64,000 nt of DNA from Arthrobacter pascens (GTDB lineage: Bacteria > Actinomycetota > Actinomycetes > Actinomycetales > Micrococcaceae): NCBI RefSeq assembly GCF_017052465.1, contig NZ_JAFHKT010000151.1, forward strand, positions 518,198 to 582,197, written 5' to 3'. Positions 7,956 through 16,287 of the stretch are shown one piece after another. The notes beneath the pieces are model-generated. The model was not told where the DNA came from. It saw nothing but the letters and a program-made list of their open reading frames with translations, and made no database searches. Each line of letters opens with the position of its first letter. Position 1 is the first letter of the stretch. The position numbers and the translations under genes were made by a program.

Positions 7956-9074
7956 GTGAAGGCACTCCGCTTCGGCCGCCACGCGGCAATCGCAGTTATC
8001 GCCGCTGGCGCACTCGCGCTCACCGCCTGTGGTTCCGACAACGCCACGAACTCCCCGGCCGGCACCCAGTCCGCCGCCGGCACCAAAGTCACCGGAACCC
8101 TGACGGGCATCGGCTCCTCCGCACAGGGCGCAGCCATGGACGTATGGAAGACCAACTTCGCCGCCGCAAACCAGGGTGCCACCGTGCAGTACTCCCCGGA
8201 CGGTTCCGGCGCGGGCCGCAAGGCCATCCTTGACGGCTCCGCCCAGTTCGCCGGTTCCGACGCTTACCTGAAGGACGAGGAACTCACCACGTCCAAGAAG
8301 GTCTGCGGCCCCGAGGGCGCCATCGACATCCCGGTCTACATCTCGCCGATCGCCATCGCGTTCAACGTGCCGGAAGTGACTGACCTCAAGCTGGACGCCA
8401 CCACCGCAGCCAAGATCTTCCGTGGCGAGATCGCCAAGTGGAACGACCCCGCTATCGCCGCCCTGAACCCGGACGCCAAGCTTCCGGACCTCAAGGTCAC
8501 CCCGGTCAGCCGTTCCGACGACTCCGGCACCACGAAGAACTTCACCGAGTATCTCGCTGCTGCGGCCCCCGAGGTCTGGAAGGACAAGGCCGACGGCGTG
8601 TGGCCCGCCTCCCTCAAGGGCGAGAACGCCAAGGGCACCTCTGGTGTTGTCAAGACCGTCACCGACACCCCGGGTGCCGTGACCTACGCAGATGACTCCG
8701 CGGTCGGCGGCAAGCTGGGCACCGCCCAGATCAAGGTCGGATCCGAGTTCGTCAAGATCTCCCCGGAAGCCGCCTCCAAGGCCGTCGACGCCGGCAAGTC
8801 CGTCACGGGCCGCGCCGAAAACGACAGCGCCATCGACCTGGACCGCACCACCACCGAGTCGGGCGCCTACCCGGTGGTCCTGGTCTCCTACCACGTCGTC
8901 TGCAGCGCCTACGACAAGCAGGAAACCGTTGACCTGGTCAAGGCCTTCGAGAAGTACGTCGTCTCCGAAGAGGGCCAGAAGGCCGCCGCTGAGTCCGCAA
9001 AGTCGGCTCCGCTGTCCGCCGCCCTGACCGAAAAGGCCACCAAGGCCATCGAGTCCATCAAGGTCAAGTCGTAA
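7956..9074 (+). CDS. pstS: Phosphate ABC transporter substrate-binding lipoprotein
   Basis: A 372-residue lipoprotein that captures inorganic phosphate outside the membrane for the PstCAB permease. The GTG start at 7956 is chosen because GGAAGGGG precedes it and the protein then opens with a lipoprotein signal (basic KALRFGRH, hydrophobic core, lipobox LTAC). Typical PstS phosphate-loop features are GSSAQGAAMDVWK and the PDGSGAGRKAILDGSAQFAGSD segment. A later block contains SDDSGTTKNFTEYL. It is the first gene of pstS-pstC-pstA-pstB. A hairpin after its stop probably lowers readthrough so that the binding protein is made in excess. A Pho-box-like repeat lies upstream. Confidence 0.97.
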   Translation: MKALRFGRHAAIAVIAAGALALTACGSDNATNSPAGTQSAAGTKVTGTLTGIGSSAQGAAMDVWKTNFAAANQGATVQYSPDGSGAGRKAILDGSAQFAGSDAYLKDEELTTSKKVCGPEGAIDIPVYISPIAIAFNVPEVTDLKLDATTAAKIFRGEIAKWNDPAIAALNPDAKLPDLKVTPVSRSDDSGTTKNFTEYLAAAAPEVWKDKADGVWPASLKGENAKGTSGVVKTVTDTPGAVTYADDSAVGGKLGTAQIKVGSEFVKISPEAASKAVDAGKSVTGRAENDSAIDLDRTTTESGAYPVVLVSYHVVCSAYDKQETVDLVKAFEKYVVSEEGQKAAAESAKSAPLSAALTEKATKAIESIKVKS

Positions 9075-9093
9075 GGTTTGAATTGAGCGCCGC

Positions 9094-9129
9094 AGTTCCC
9101 CGTTCTGCCGCAAGGCAGGGCGGGGAACT
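9094..9129 (+). terminator. Hairpin between pstS and pstC, probable attenuator
   Basis: AGTTCCCCG and CGGGGAACT form a 9-bp stem, continued by CTGCC/GGCAG around a GCAA tetraloop. There is no U-run after it, so it should act as a partial terminator or an mRNA-stabilising end. That suits higher expression of the binding protein than of the permease genes. Confidence 0.6.
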
Positions 9130-9195
9130 TAGCCGTGTAAAGCGCAGACTCTCCACGTTCCGCACCACAGCAACATCAACACCGAAGGGCCGGGT

Positions 9196-10128
9196 ATGAC
9201 CGCCACCTCCCTGACAAGTTCCCGAGGCGCCGGACGCGCCGGGGACAAAGTCTTTTCCGGAGCAACCCTGGCAGCGGGGTGCCTGATCCTTGCCGTGCTG
9301 TTCGGCGTTGCACTCTTCCTCGTCATCCAGGCCATTCCGGCATTCACCGCCCCGGCAGCGGACATCCAGGGCGGCGAGGGCTTCTTCGCCTACATCTGGC
9401 CCATCGTCATCGGCACCCTGATCGCCGCCATCATCGCCCTGGTCATCGCCACGCCGGTGGCCATCGGCGTCGCCCTGTTCATCTCCCACTACGCGCCGCG
9501 CAGGCTGGCCTCAGGCCTCGGCTACGTGATCGACCTCCTCGCCGCCATCCCGTCGGTCATTTATGGCGCGTGGGGCGCCGCATTCCTGGCCCACCAGATT
9601 TCGCCCGCGTACGGCTGGCTGGCCGAGAACATGGCCTGGCTGCCCATCTTTCAGGGACCGGCCTCCGCCACCGGCAAGACCATCCTGACCGCCGGAATCG
9701 TCCTCTCCGTCATGGTGCTGCCGATCATCACCTCCCTGTCCCGCGAGATCTTCCTGCAGACCCCCAAACTGCACGAAGAGGCCGCGCTTGCCCTGGGCGC
9801 CACCCGGTGGGAAATGATCAAGATGTCCGTCCTGCCGTTCGCGCGCCCGGGCATTATCAGCGCAATCATGCTGGGCCTTGGCCGCGCACTCGGCGAGACC
9901 ATGGCTGTTGCCTTGGTGCTCTCCTCCGGAGCCCTCACCGCCAGCCTGATCCAGTCCGGCAACCAGACCATCGCCGCCGAAATCGCGCTCAACTTCCCGG
10001 AAGCGAGCGGCCTGAAGGTGAGCACCCTGATCGCCGCGGGCCTGATCTTGTTCGTGATCACCCTCGCCGTGAACATGGTTGCCCGGTGGATCATCAGCCG
10101 GCACAAAGAATTCTCGGGAGCAAACTAA
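9196..10128 (+). CDS. pstC: Phosphate ABC transporter permease PstC
   Basis: A 310-residue inner-membrane permease with six helices. It carries the ABC permease coupling (EAA) loop EEAALALGATRWEMIKMSVLPFARPGI at about residues 195-221 and GLGRALGETMAVALVL after it, both typical of PstC. It forms a heterodimer with PstA and contacts PstB. It begins 121 bp after pstS, beyond a hairpin. Its TAA stop is directly followed by the pstA ATG, so translation of the two is likely coupled. Confidence 0.96.
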   Translation: MTATSLTSSRGAGRAGDKVFSGATLAAGCLILAVLFGVALFLVIQAIPAFTAPAADIQGGEGFFAYIWPIVIGTLIAAIIALVIATPVAIGVALFISHYAPRRLASGLGYVIDLLAAIPSVIYGAWGAAFLAHQISPAYGWLAENMAWLPIFQGPASATGKTILTAGIVLSVMVLPIITSLSREIFLQTPKLHEEAALALGATRWEMIKMSVLPFARPGIISAIMLGLGRALGETMAVALVLSSGALTASLIQSGNQTIAAEIALNFPEASGLKVSTLIAAGLILFVITLAVNMVARWIISRHKEFSGAN

Positions 10129-11238
10129 ATGACCTCCACTCTGACCCCGGTCCGCAAGCGGTCCGCACTCACCAAGGGCCAACTGCCCAAGTACGCCCCG
10201 TACGTCGTCCTGGCCGTGGCGCTGGTCCTCGGCGCCGCCATTCTGGCACTGATCGGCTTCAACGCCTTTGGCTGGGGAGTGGTCTCCGCCATCCTCTTCG
10301 CTGCCGGCCTGGTGGGCTGGAGCGCTGCCGTCGAAGGCTCACGCAAGGCCAAGGACAAACTGGCCACCTGCCTCGTGGTGGGATCCTTCCTCATCGCGCT
10401 GCTGCCGCTGATCTCCGTCATCTGGACCGTCATGGTTAACGGCATCCCGGGCCTCATTACGCCGGGGTTCCTCGGCAAGTCCATGAACGGCGTCACCGGC
10501 GTCTACGACAACAGGGCTGCCGAAGAGGGCGGGCCCGTTCTGGGCGGCATCTACCACGCGCTGCTCGGCACGGTGGAGATCACCCTGCTCGCCACGGTCA
10601 TCTCGGTGCCCGTCGGCCTGCTGACGGCCATCTACCTGGTGGAATACGGCAACGACCGCCCGGTGGCCCGCGCCATCACCTTCTTCGTGGACGTTATGAC
10701 CGGCATCCCGTCCATCGTGGCCGGTCTGTTTGCCGCCGCCTTCTTCTTCGCCGTGGTGGGCCCGGGCACCAAGACCGGCGCCGTGGCCGCCGTCGCGCTT
10801 TCCGTGCTGATGATCCCGGTGGTGGTCCGCTCCAGCGAGGAAATGCTGAAGATCGTTCCCAACGAACTCCGCGAGGCCTCCTACGCCCTGGGCGTCCGCA
10901 AGTGGCGGACCATCCTCAAGGTGGTCATTCCGACGGCGATCTCAGGCATCGCTTCCGGCGTCACCCTCGCGATCGCCCGCGTGATCGGCGAGACCGCGCC
11001 CATTCTGGTCACCGCCGGTTTTGCCACCAGCATCAACACCAACGTGTTCGGCGGCTGGATGGCATCGCTGCCGACCTTCATCTATACGCAGATCCTGAAC
11101 CCCACGTCGCCGTCCAATCCGGACCCGTCCTCGCAGCGGGCCTGGGGCGCAGCGCTGGTGCTCATCGTCCTGGTGATGCTGCTGAACCTCGGTGCGCGCC
11201 TGATCGCCAGGGTCTTCGCCCCGAAGGCCGGACGCTAG
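10129..11238 (+). CDS. pstA: Phosphate ABC transporter permease PstA
   Basis: A 369-residue permease, longer than the usual roughly 290 residues because of an N-terminal extension with extra hydrophobic helices (residues 1-100), as seen in several actinobacteria. The coupling loop NELREASYALGVRKWRTILKVVIPTAISG lies near residue 245 and is followed by ARVIGETAPIL, a PstA hallmark. The start codon abuts the pstC stop with no gap. It pairs with PstC to form the transmembrane channel of the high-affinity phosphate transporter. A 93-bp gap without an obvious hairpin separates it from pstB. Confidence 0.96.
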   Translation: MTSTLTPVRKRSALTKGQLPKYAPYVVLAVALVLGAAILALIGFNAFGWGVVSAILFAAGLVGWSAAVEGSRKAKDKLATCLVVGSFLIALLPLISVIWTVMVNGIPGLITPGFLGKSMNGVTGVYDNRAAEEGGPVLGGIYHALLGTVEITLLATVISVPVGLLTAIYLVEYGNDRPVARAITFFVDVMTGIPSIVAGLFAAAFFFAVVGPGTKTGAVAAVALSVLMIPVVVRSSEEMLKIVPNELREASYALGVRKWRTILKVVIPTAISGIASGVTLAIARVIGETAPILVTAGFATSINTNVFGGWMASLPTFIYTQILNPTSPSNPDPSSQRAWGAALVLIVLVMLLNLGARLIARVFAPKAGR

Positions 11239-11331
11239 GCGCCGGCCCCGGGCGCGGCCCGCTCCCCGGACGTTTCGGATCGAACGGCCGGGATCTAGAC
11301 TTCAATCCATACCAGCAAGTTAAGGAACATC

Positions 11332-12111
11332 ATGTCCAAGCGCATCGACGTCAAAGACCTGAACGTCTACTACGGCAATTTCCTGGCCGTCGAGGATGTC
11401 AGCATCAACATCGAAGCCAAGTCCGTCACGGCGTTCATCGGCCCCTCCGGCTGTGGCAAGTCCACCTTCCTGCGGACCCTCAACCGCATGCATGAGGTTC
11501 TGCCGGGCGCCCGCGTCGAAGGCGAAGTCCTGCTCGACGGTGACAATCTCTATGGCCCCGGCGTGGACCCGGTCACCGTGCGCTCCCAGATCGGCATGGT
11601 GTTCCAGCGGCCCAACCCGTTCCCCACCATGTCCATCCGCGACAACGTGCTGGCCGGCGTGAAGCTGAACAACCAGAAGATCTCCAAGGGCGAAGCCGAT
11701 GCCCTGGTGGAACGGTCCCTGCAGGGCGCCAACCTCTGGAACGAGGTCAAAGACCGGCTGGAGAAGCCGGGTTCCGGCCTGTCCGGCGGCCAGCAGCAGC
11801 GCCTGTGCATCGCCCGTGCCATCGCCGTGGAACCCCAGGTGATCCTCATGGACGAGCCCTGCTCCGCCCTGGACCCGATCTCCACCCTGGCCGTTGAGGA
11901 CCTCATCAACGAGCTCAAGGACCAGTACACCGTGGTCATCGTGACCCACAACATGCAGCAGGCGGCGCGTGTTTCGGACAGGACGGCGTTCTTCAACATC
12001 GCCGGCACGGGCAAGCCGGGCAAGCTCATCGAGTTCGCCGAAACCAGCACCATCTTCAACAATCCGAGCAACAAAGCCACGGAAGACTACGTCTCCGGCC
12101 GCTTCGGATAG
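11332..12111 (+). CDS. pstB: Phosphate ABC transporter ATPase
   Basis: A 259-residue ATPase that energises PstCA. All motifs are present: Walker A GPSGCGKST near residue 38, Q-loop GMVFQRPNPFPTMS near 88, signature LSGGQQQRLCIARA near 146, Walker B VILMDEPCSALDP near 167, and the switch histidine in VTHNMQQAARVSD. PNPFPTMS after the Q-loop is characteristic of PstB rather than other ABC ATPases. It is the last gene of the operon and is followed by a strong bidirectional hairpin. No phoU follows; a DUF47 (PhoU-like) gene lies beyond pit. Confidence 0.98.
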   Translation: MSKRIDVKDLNVYYGNFLAVEDVSINIEAKSVTAFIGPSGCGKSTFLRTLNRMHEVLPGARVEGEVLLDGDNLYGPGVDPVTVRSQIGMVFQRPNPFPTMSIRDNVLAGVKLNNQKISKGEADALVERSLQGANLWNEVKDRLEKPGSGLSGGQQQRLCIARAIAVEPQVILMDEPCSALDPISTLAVEDLINELKDQYTVVIVTHNMQQAARVSDRTAFFNIAGTGKPGKLIEFAETSTIFNNPSNKATEDYVSGRFG

Positions 12112-12129
12112 TCCCAGCCACCGGCGATT

Positions 12130-12164
12130 GCTCCGTAACTGCCTTGATAGGGCAGTTACGGAGC
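12130..12164. terminator. Bidirectional terminator between pstB and pit
   Basis: GCTCCGTAACTGCC and GGCAGTTACGGAGC form a perfect 14-bp stem with a 7-nt loop, placed between the convergent pstB and pit genes. It can end transcription from both sides. There is only a short T-rich stretch on the plus side. Confidence 0.85.
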
Positions 12165-12184
12165 GCGCTTGTTTAAACCCGGAT

Positions 12185-13201
12185 TCAGCTCCTGGCCAGC
12201 GGGGAGAGCGCCAGTGCGAGCACGAAGGCTCCCGCGGCGGTGGCGGCAGGCGTCAGGACCCACAGCGACAGGATCCTGGCCACGAGCTTGCGGTGGGTTC
12301 CGGACACGTGCTGGTTCTCGCCCGCTCCAAGCACCCCGGACGTGACGGTGTGCGTGGTGGAAATCGGCCAGTGCAGGCCGATCGCACCGATGAAGAGAAG
12401 GGCCGCACTCAAGGCCTGCGCAACCACTCCGCGCAGGGGGTCAACCCGGATGAGCCGGTATGCCATGGTGTGTGAAATGCGCCAGCCGCCGCACAGCGTT
12501 CCCACCGTGATCATGACGGCCGAGAGAATGGCCACCCACAGGGGGACGGAGCCGCCGTCGGTGTACCCCGCCGCCAGGACGGCCAGCAGGAGGACCGCAC
12601 CGATGCGCTGGCCGTCCTGGAGTCCGTGGCCGAAGGCGACAGCGCCGGCAGTGATCGACTGCGCAGCCCGGAAACGCCGGTTGATCTCATTCGGCTGGGC
12701 GTAGCGGGCGGCCCACGTCACGGGGTAGACGAGCAGGTACGCGCCGATGAACGCGATGACAGGGGAGAGCACCAGGGGAAGGACCACCTGGAACAGCAGA
12801 GACTGGTCGACTCCGCCCACGGCGTTCCCGCCCACCAGGACGCTGGCAGTACCCGCTCCGGCGAGGCCGCCCACCAGCGCGTGCGTGGAGGATGAGGGGA
12901 TGCCCCGCCACCACAGGATCAGGCCCCAGATGCAGGCACTGGCCAGGCCGGCCACGAGGATCGTGAGCCCGCTGTCCCCGACGGGCAGTGTCACCCAGTT
13001 CTGGCTGACCGCCACGGCGAATCCGGAGCTGAGGAGCGCGCCGGTGAAGTTGAAGATGGCCGCCAGCAGCACGGCCACGGTGGGCGTCAGGGCGCGGGTC
13101 CGGACAGCGAGGGCTACAGAGTTGGAGACGTCCCTGAACCCGTTGATAAAGGCGAACGCCGCGGCAAGAACCACCACCAGCGCGAAAATGAGGGGTGTCA
13201 C
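12185..13201 (-). CDS. pit: Low-affinity inorganic phosphate transporter (Pit family)
   Basis: A 338-residue proton- or cation-coupled phosphate permease of the Pit family. It carries the duplicated family signatures GFRDVSNSVALAV (residues 21-33) and, in the second half, AFGHGLQDGQR. Other marks are SSSTHALVGGLAGAG and PISTTHTVTSGVLGAG. About ten hydrophobic helices are visible. The GTG start at 13201 is chosen because it lies one base after the stop of the DUF47 gene with AAGGAATC upstream, giving coupled translation and an N-terminus that begins at the first helix. The DUF47-pit pairing is common, the DUF47 protein being a PhoU-like accessory. Confidence 0.93.
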   Translation of the reverse strand: MTPLIFALVVVLAAAFAFINGFRDVSNSVALAVRTRALTPTVAVLLAAIFNFTGALLSSGFAVAVSQNWVTLPVGDSGLTILVAGLASACIWGLILWWRGIPSSSTHALVGGLAGAGTASVLVGGNAVGGVDQSLLFQVVLPLVLSPVIAFIGAYLLVYPVTWAARYAQPNEINRRFRAAQSITAGAVAFGHGLQDGQRIGAVLLLAVLAAGYTDGGSVPLWVAILSAVMITVGTLCGGWRISHTMAYRLIRVDPLRGVVAQALSAALLFIGAIGLHWPISTTHTVTSGVLGAGENQHVSGTHRKLVARILSLWVLTPAATAAGAFVLALALSPLARS

Positions 13202-13202
13202 C

Positions 13203-13820
13203 TCATGATTCCTTGACGATGATGCTGCCCACCTGGGTGGCGATGCGGCGCATTTCCTTGGTGACGTCCACGAGTTGGTTGGCAACGTCCCGGTTCCGGG
13301 CGTACTGCGTCGCCTTCATTTCCTTGAGCATGTCCGCGACCCAGATCCGGTGCGTCCGTTCGGCCCGCTTGGCCAGGCGCACAGTCTCGATCCAGTAGTC
13401 CTCAAGGTCGTCGAGGTTGTTCAGCCGCCGCATGGCATCGGCCGTGAGCTCGGCCTGGCGGCTGATGATTTCCAGCTGGTCCGCCGCCCGTTTTGGCAGC
13501 CTGTCCAGCTTGTACAGCGCCACCAACTCGGCGGCGGCGTCCAGCTTCTCGATCGCCTGATTAAGGCAGAGCGACAGCCCGTACATGTCCTCGCGGGGGA
13601 GGGGATTGACGAAGCTGGTCCGCATGTGGGTCAGCAGGGCGAAGTGCAGTTCGCCGGACTTCGCCTCGTGGTTGTGCATGTCCTCCACGAGCCGGTCATG
13701 TTCGGAGGCAGGCGCGCCCAGGATTTCCGCCATGGTGGCGCTGGCGAGAACGATCTGGCGGGCCAGCTGCGACAGCAGGTTCAGCCCCGCGGGCTCCTGG
13801 GGAAAAAGGCGCAGCTTCAT
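13203..13820 (-). CDS. DUF47 (PhoU-like) accessory protein of Pit
   Basis: A 205-residue, largely alpha-helical, charged protein of the DUF47 family, distantly related to PhoU. Recognisable blocks are FFPQE-like N-terminus MKLRLFPQEPAGLNLLSQLA, a metal-binding-like EHDRLVEDMHNHEAKSGELH (residues 39-58) and PREDMYGLSLCLNQAIEKLDA. Such genes are almost always coupled to Pit transporters and are thought to regulate them. Its stop lies one base before the pit start, so the two form a tight operon. The intergenic DNA upstream (13821-13931) holds a small CCACGT/ACGTGG inverted repeat. Confidence 0.9.
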   Translation of the reverse strand: MKLRLFPQEPAGLNLLSQLARQIVLASATMAEILGAPASEHDRLVEDMHNHEAKSGELHFALLTHMRTSFVNPLPREDMYGLSLCLNQAIEKLDAAAELVALYKLDRLPKRAADQLEIISRQAELTADAMRRLNNLDDLEDYWIETVRLAKRAERTHRIWVADMLKEMKATQYARNRDVANQLVDVTKEMRRIATQVGSIIVKES

Positions 13821-13931
13821 TCGTACCGGTCTCCGGAGATCGTCAGGACTGGGAAGGGCGGTCCACGTGACTTGACGTGGGGCCCGGCAACTAGTCAGTA
13901 CTTTACCGGCCCGCGTCTCCGGGCATGAAAA

Positions 13932-14017
13932 TGGTGCCGAACCGGATACGCCTCTCGGCGGTAGGCCGCTCTAGGCGGCTAAATGTTGAAGCCCGGGGGT
14001 TTCGCGGTTCGGCACCA
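13932..14017. other. 86-nt inverted-repeat structure with four-way-junction fold
   Basis: A perfect 13-bp inverted repeat (TGGTGCCGAACCG / CGGTTCGGCACCA) encloses 60 nt that contain three further small hairpins: GCC-TCTC-GGC, GCCGC-TCTAG-GCGGC, and GAAGCCC/GGGTTTC. Together they give a cloverleaf-like four-arm fold on either strand. It lies in the 255-bp gap between the DUF47 gene start and the end of the hypothetical gene at 14076. It is not a tRNA (no T-loop or conserved positions). It could be a small RNA, an untranslated-leader structure or an intergenic repeat element. Confidence 0.5.
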
Positions 14018-14075
14018 GTTTCAGTGTTCTACTTTGGCTGGACCAAGTCAACATTGACAGATCCGGCCCGATAGG

Positions 14076-14744
14076 TCAGTCCAGCTCGCCCAGCCGCCAG
14101 GCGTTGGCGGCGTGTTCGAGGTCCTCGGCGGTCTTCACCAGCAGGTGCGAGTTGCGCGTCAGCTTGCGTGCGTGGACCTCGTTGCTGTGATCGGCGCCGT
14201 CGGCGAGCGTGGCCTGTCCGAGCGCCACAACGCGGCAGAAGGCGGCCGAACGCTCGAGCGCGACGTCGAAGTCGCCGTCGAACGCTCCGGACAAAATGGC
14301 GTCCGCCATGGTCTTCATTTCGTCGGCCCCGGGCGGTTCTGCGGCTCCGGCCACGACATTGGAAACCTGTGCCGTGTCCTTGCCTGCCTTGAAGTACACG
14401 GAGATGCGCTCGGGGTCCTGGACTGTTGCAGCGCGGAGGGCGTAGAGCCGCCACAGGGCGCCCGGCAGTGAGCGCGCCGGGCTTTCGGCCCACATCTCCG
14501 CGATGGCCTCGAGGCCCTGCTCGTCGGCGAGTTTGACGAGGCGTTTGGTGACGACGGGGTCGTCGCTGTCGCGTCCGTGGCGCACCAGCGCCTGGGCGGC
14601 CAGGTGTGCCGCTTCTGAGACCCGTGCCGGGTCAGCACCGCCCGCGAAGGGCTCAAAGTCAATGGGCGCAAAAGGCTTCGGTTTGTGGTGCCGTTCCGCC
14701 CCGCCCGGACCGCTGGTTCCTGCGTTGTCGCTCATGCTCCCCAC
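14076..14744 (-). CDS. Conserved actinobacterial hypothetical protein
   Basis: A 222-residue cytoplasmic, mostly helical protein. A flexible N-terminus (GTSGPGGAERHHKPKPFAPIDFEPF) precedes a compact Ala- and Glu-rich helical body with phrases such as VTKRLVKLADEQGLEAIAEMWAESPARSLPGALWRLYALRA and DFDVALERSAAFCRVVALG. I recall similar proteins in Arthrobacter genomes without a proven function, and see no catalytic or DNA-binding motif. A GTG at 14744 with AGGAG four bases upstream is the chosen start; an ATG three codons later is the alternative. It is transcribed alone, away from the tRNA-Lys gene. Confidence 0.7.
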   Translation of the reverse strand: MGSMSDNAGTSGPGGAERHHKPKPFAPIDFEPFAGGADPARVSEAAHLAAQALVRHGRDSDDPVVTKRLVKLADEQGLEAIAEMWAESPARSLPGALWRLYALRAATVQDPERISVYFKAGKDTAQVSNVVAGAAEPPGADEMKTMADAILSGAFDGDFDVALERSAAFCRVVALGQATLADGADHSNEVHARKLTRNSHLLVKTAEDLEHAANAWRLGELD

Positions 14745-14959
14745 GCTACTCCTGTGACGTGCGGTAATCGAGCACAGGGATTTGGCGCTCTGGCGGGCCA
14801 GCCAGCCCCTTTTCGGGACCAGGAATCAAGCGGACGACGGCGGCAGCGCGCCACGTAAGTCACATGCCGCCGTCTGGGGTACAGTATTAAACGTCCAGAA
14901 ATGGACTGGAACTGACGTGTGTCTTTGACGTTTTTACGTGTGCGGTGCGCAGTCGGTTT

Positions 14960-15032
14960 GGGCCTTTAGCTCAGTTGGTAGAGCATCGGACTTTTAATCC
15001 GTGGGTCGTGGGTTCGAGCCCCACAGGGCCCA
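14960..15032 (+). tRNA. tRNA-Lys (anticodon TTT)
   Basis: A 73-nt cloverleaf. The acceptor stem GGGCCTT pairs with AGGGCCC (one G-T pair). The D-arm is AGCTCAGTTGGTAGAGC, the anticodon loop CTTTTAA reads TTT for lysine, and the T-arm is GTGGGTTCGAGCCCCAC. The discriminator base is A and CCA is not encoded. A TTGACG box lies about 30 bp upstream at 14925. A strong terminator follows at 15052. No integrase or duplicated tRNA 3' end is nearby. Confidence 0.97.
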
Positions 15033-15051
15033 CTCTTTTAGCGAAGAGTGG

Positions 15052-15093
15052 AAAGTCCCCGGCTTCCTGGCAACAGGAGGCCGGGGACTTTTT
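15052..15093 (+). terminator. Rho-independent terminator of tRNA-Lys
   Basis: AAAGTCCCCGGC and GCCGGGGACTTT form a 12-bp stem with a further small inner stem (CCTG/CAGG), followed by a T-rich tail. It lies 20 bp after the tRNA and before the LacI gene. Confidence 0.9.
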
Positions 15094-15163
15094 GTTTGCC
15101 GACGTGGCGCCTTGGGCGCGTGGTCTGTTCGTGGTTGCACGGCGGTTCGCGCAGAATAGCCCC

Positions 15164-16174
15164 ATGACAAAAAGCAATGCGCGGCTGCCGCGGCTTGAGG
15201 ATGTGGCGGAACGCGCCGGGGTGTCGCACCAGACAGTCTCCCGCGTGATCAACAACCACCCCAACGTCAGCAAGGCCACGCGGGAGAGGGTCGAAGCCGC
15301 GATCGCCGAACTAGGGTACCGCCGCAATGCGGTGGCGCGGAGTCTGGTCACGCGGCGCTCCCAGACCATTGGCGTCCTTGCCAGCGAGCTCTCCCAATAC
15401 GGTCCGGCCAACACACTGCTGGGCGTGGAGCAGGCGGCCCGGGATGCCGGCTACTTCGTCAGCATCGCTGCCCTGAAGTCGGTGAGCCGCGAAGCGATTT
15501 TCGACGCTCTAAGGCACTTTCTGGACCAGGCCGTCGACGGCATCGTGGTCAGCGTGCCCCACTCTGAAACCCTGCTTGCCCTCACGGAACTGAAGCCCGG
15601 TGTTCCCGTGGTGGCTGTGGGCTCGCTCGGGAATGACGCTGTGAGCGGCGCGATGGTGGACCAGCACCGCGGGGCGGAGCTCGCCGTTCGACACCTGATA
15701 GATCAGGGGCACCGCAGGATCGGACATGTCGCCGGACCCCAGGACTGGATCGACGGCACCGCGAGGGCCGAGGGCTGGAGTGAAACACTGCGCGCCGCCG
15801 GCCTGGACGACGATCTGCTCGTCGAGGGCGATTGGAGCGCCGGCAGCGGTTATGAGATCGGCAGGAAGCTCGCCGAGGAACGGTCCGCCACGGCAATTTT
15901 CGTGGGCAACGACCAGATGGCGCTCGGCCTGCTGCGCGCCTTCCATGAAGCCGGAGTCCGCGTTCCCGACGACGTCTCCGTGGTGGGCTTCGACGACCAG
16001 CCTGAATCGGGCTACTTCACCCCGCCCCTCACGACCGTCCGCCAGGACTTCGAGGAACTCGGCCGGCGCTGCATGGATCTCATGCTCGCCGCCGTCGGGG
16101 ACGGAGAAGGCGCTCGGACAACGGTTGTCGAGCCAAAGCTCGTGGTGCGGGCCAGCACCTCGGCCCCCGCCTGA
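15164..16174 (+). CDS. LacI family transcriptional regulator (paralog 1)
   Basis: A 336-residue LacI-type regulator. The start MTKSNARLPRLEDVAERAG puts the helix-turn-helix (LEDVAERAGVSHQTVSRVINNHPNVS) at residues 10-35, followed by the hinge RRNAVARSLVTRRSQTIGVL and a periplasmic-binding-protein-like sensor domain (sugar-contact region GFDDQPESGYFTPPLTTVRQD). It is strikingly similar throughout to the next gene, including the HVAGPxDWIDGTAR and EGDWSAGSGYE blocks, so the pair arose by duplication. No palindrome like the downstream TGTTAGCG site lies in front of it. It may share the arabinose-related operators or control other genes; the ligand is unknown. Confidence 0.9.
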   Translation: MTKSNARLPRLEDVAERAGVSHQTVSRVINNHPNVSKATRERVEAAIAELGYRRNAVARSLVTRRSQTIGVLASELSQYGPANTLLGVEQAARDAGYFVSIAALKSVSREAIFDALRHFLDQAVDGIVVSVPHSETLLALTELKPGVPVVAVGSLGNDAVSGAMVDQHRGAELAVRHLIDQGHRRIGHVAGPQDWIDGTARAEGWSETLRAAGLDDDLLVEGDWSAGSGYEIGRKLAEERSATAIFVGNDQMALGLLRAFHEAGVRVPDDVSVVGFDDQPESGYFTPPLTTVRQDFEELGRRCMDLMLAAVGDGEGARTTVVEPKLVVRASTSAPA

Positions 16175-16262
16175 ACCTTCGCCTGCCCGGGTGCCCGCCC
16201 GAGTGCCCGCCTGCGCCCGCCGGATTACAGCAGCCTGATTGAGCCACAGCTGATAAGCTGAT

Positions 16263-16276
16263 TGTTAGCGCTAACG
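16263..16276 (+). promoter_or_regulatory. LacI-type operator TGTTAGCGCTAACG (arabinose regulon)
   Basis: A near-perfect palindrome whose 12-bp core GTTAGCGCTAAC is fully symmetric. It lies 11 bp before the LacI start codon at 16288. Very similar sites occur at 23647-23660, 23783-23796 and 29046-29059. Its position over the leader suggests autoregulation. Confidence 0.8.
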
Positions 16277-16287
16277 TGAGGAGGGAC

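Noticed and set aside
13932..14017. The cloverleaf-like structure as an unusual tRNA gene.
   Set aside because: The outer stem is 13 bp, there is no TTCGA T-loop, no D-loop consensus and no recognisable anticodon loop.
14960..15100. tRNA-Lys as an integration site for a mobile element.
   Set aside because: No integrase, excisionase or repeated tRNA 3' end was found. The tRNA is followed by its own terminator and an ordinary regulator gene.
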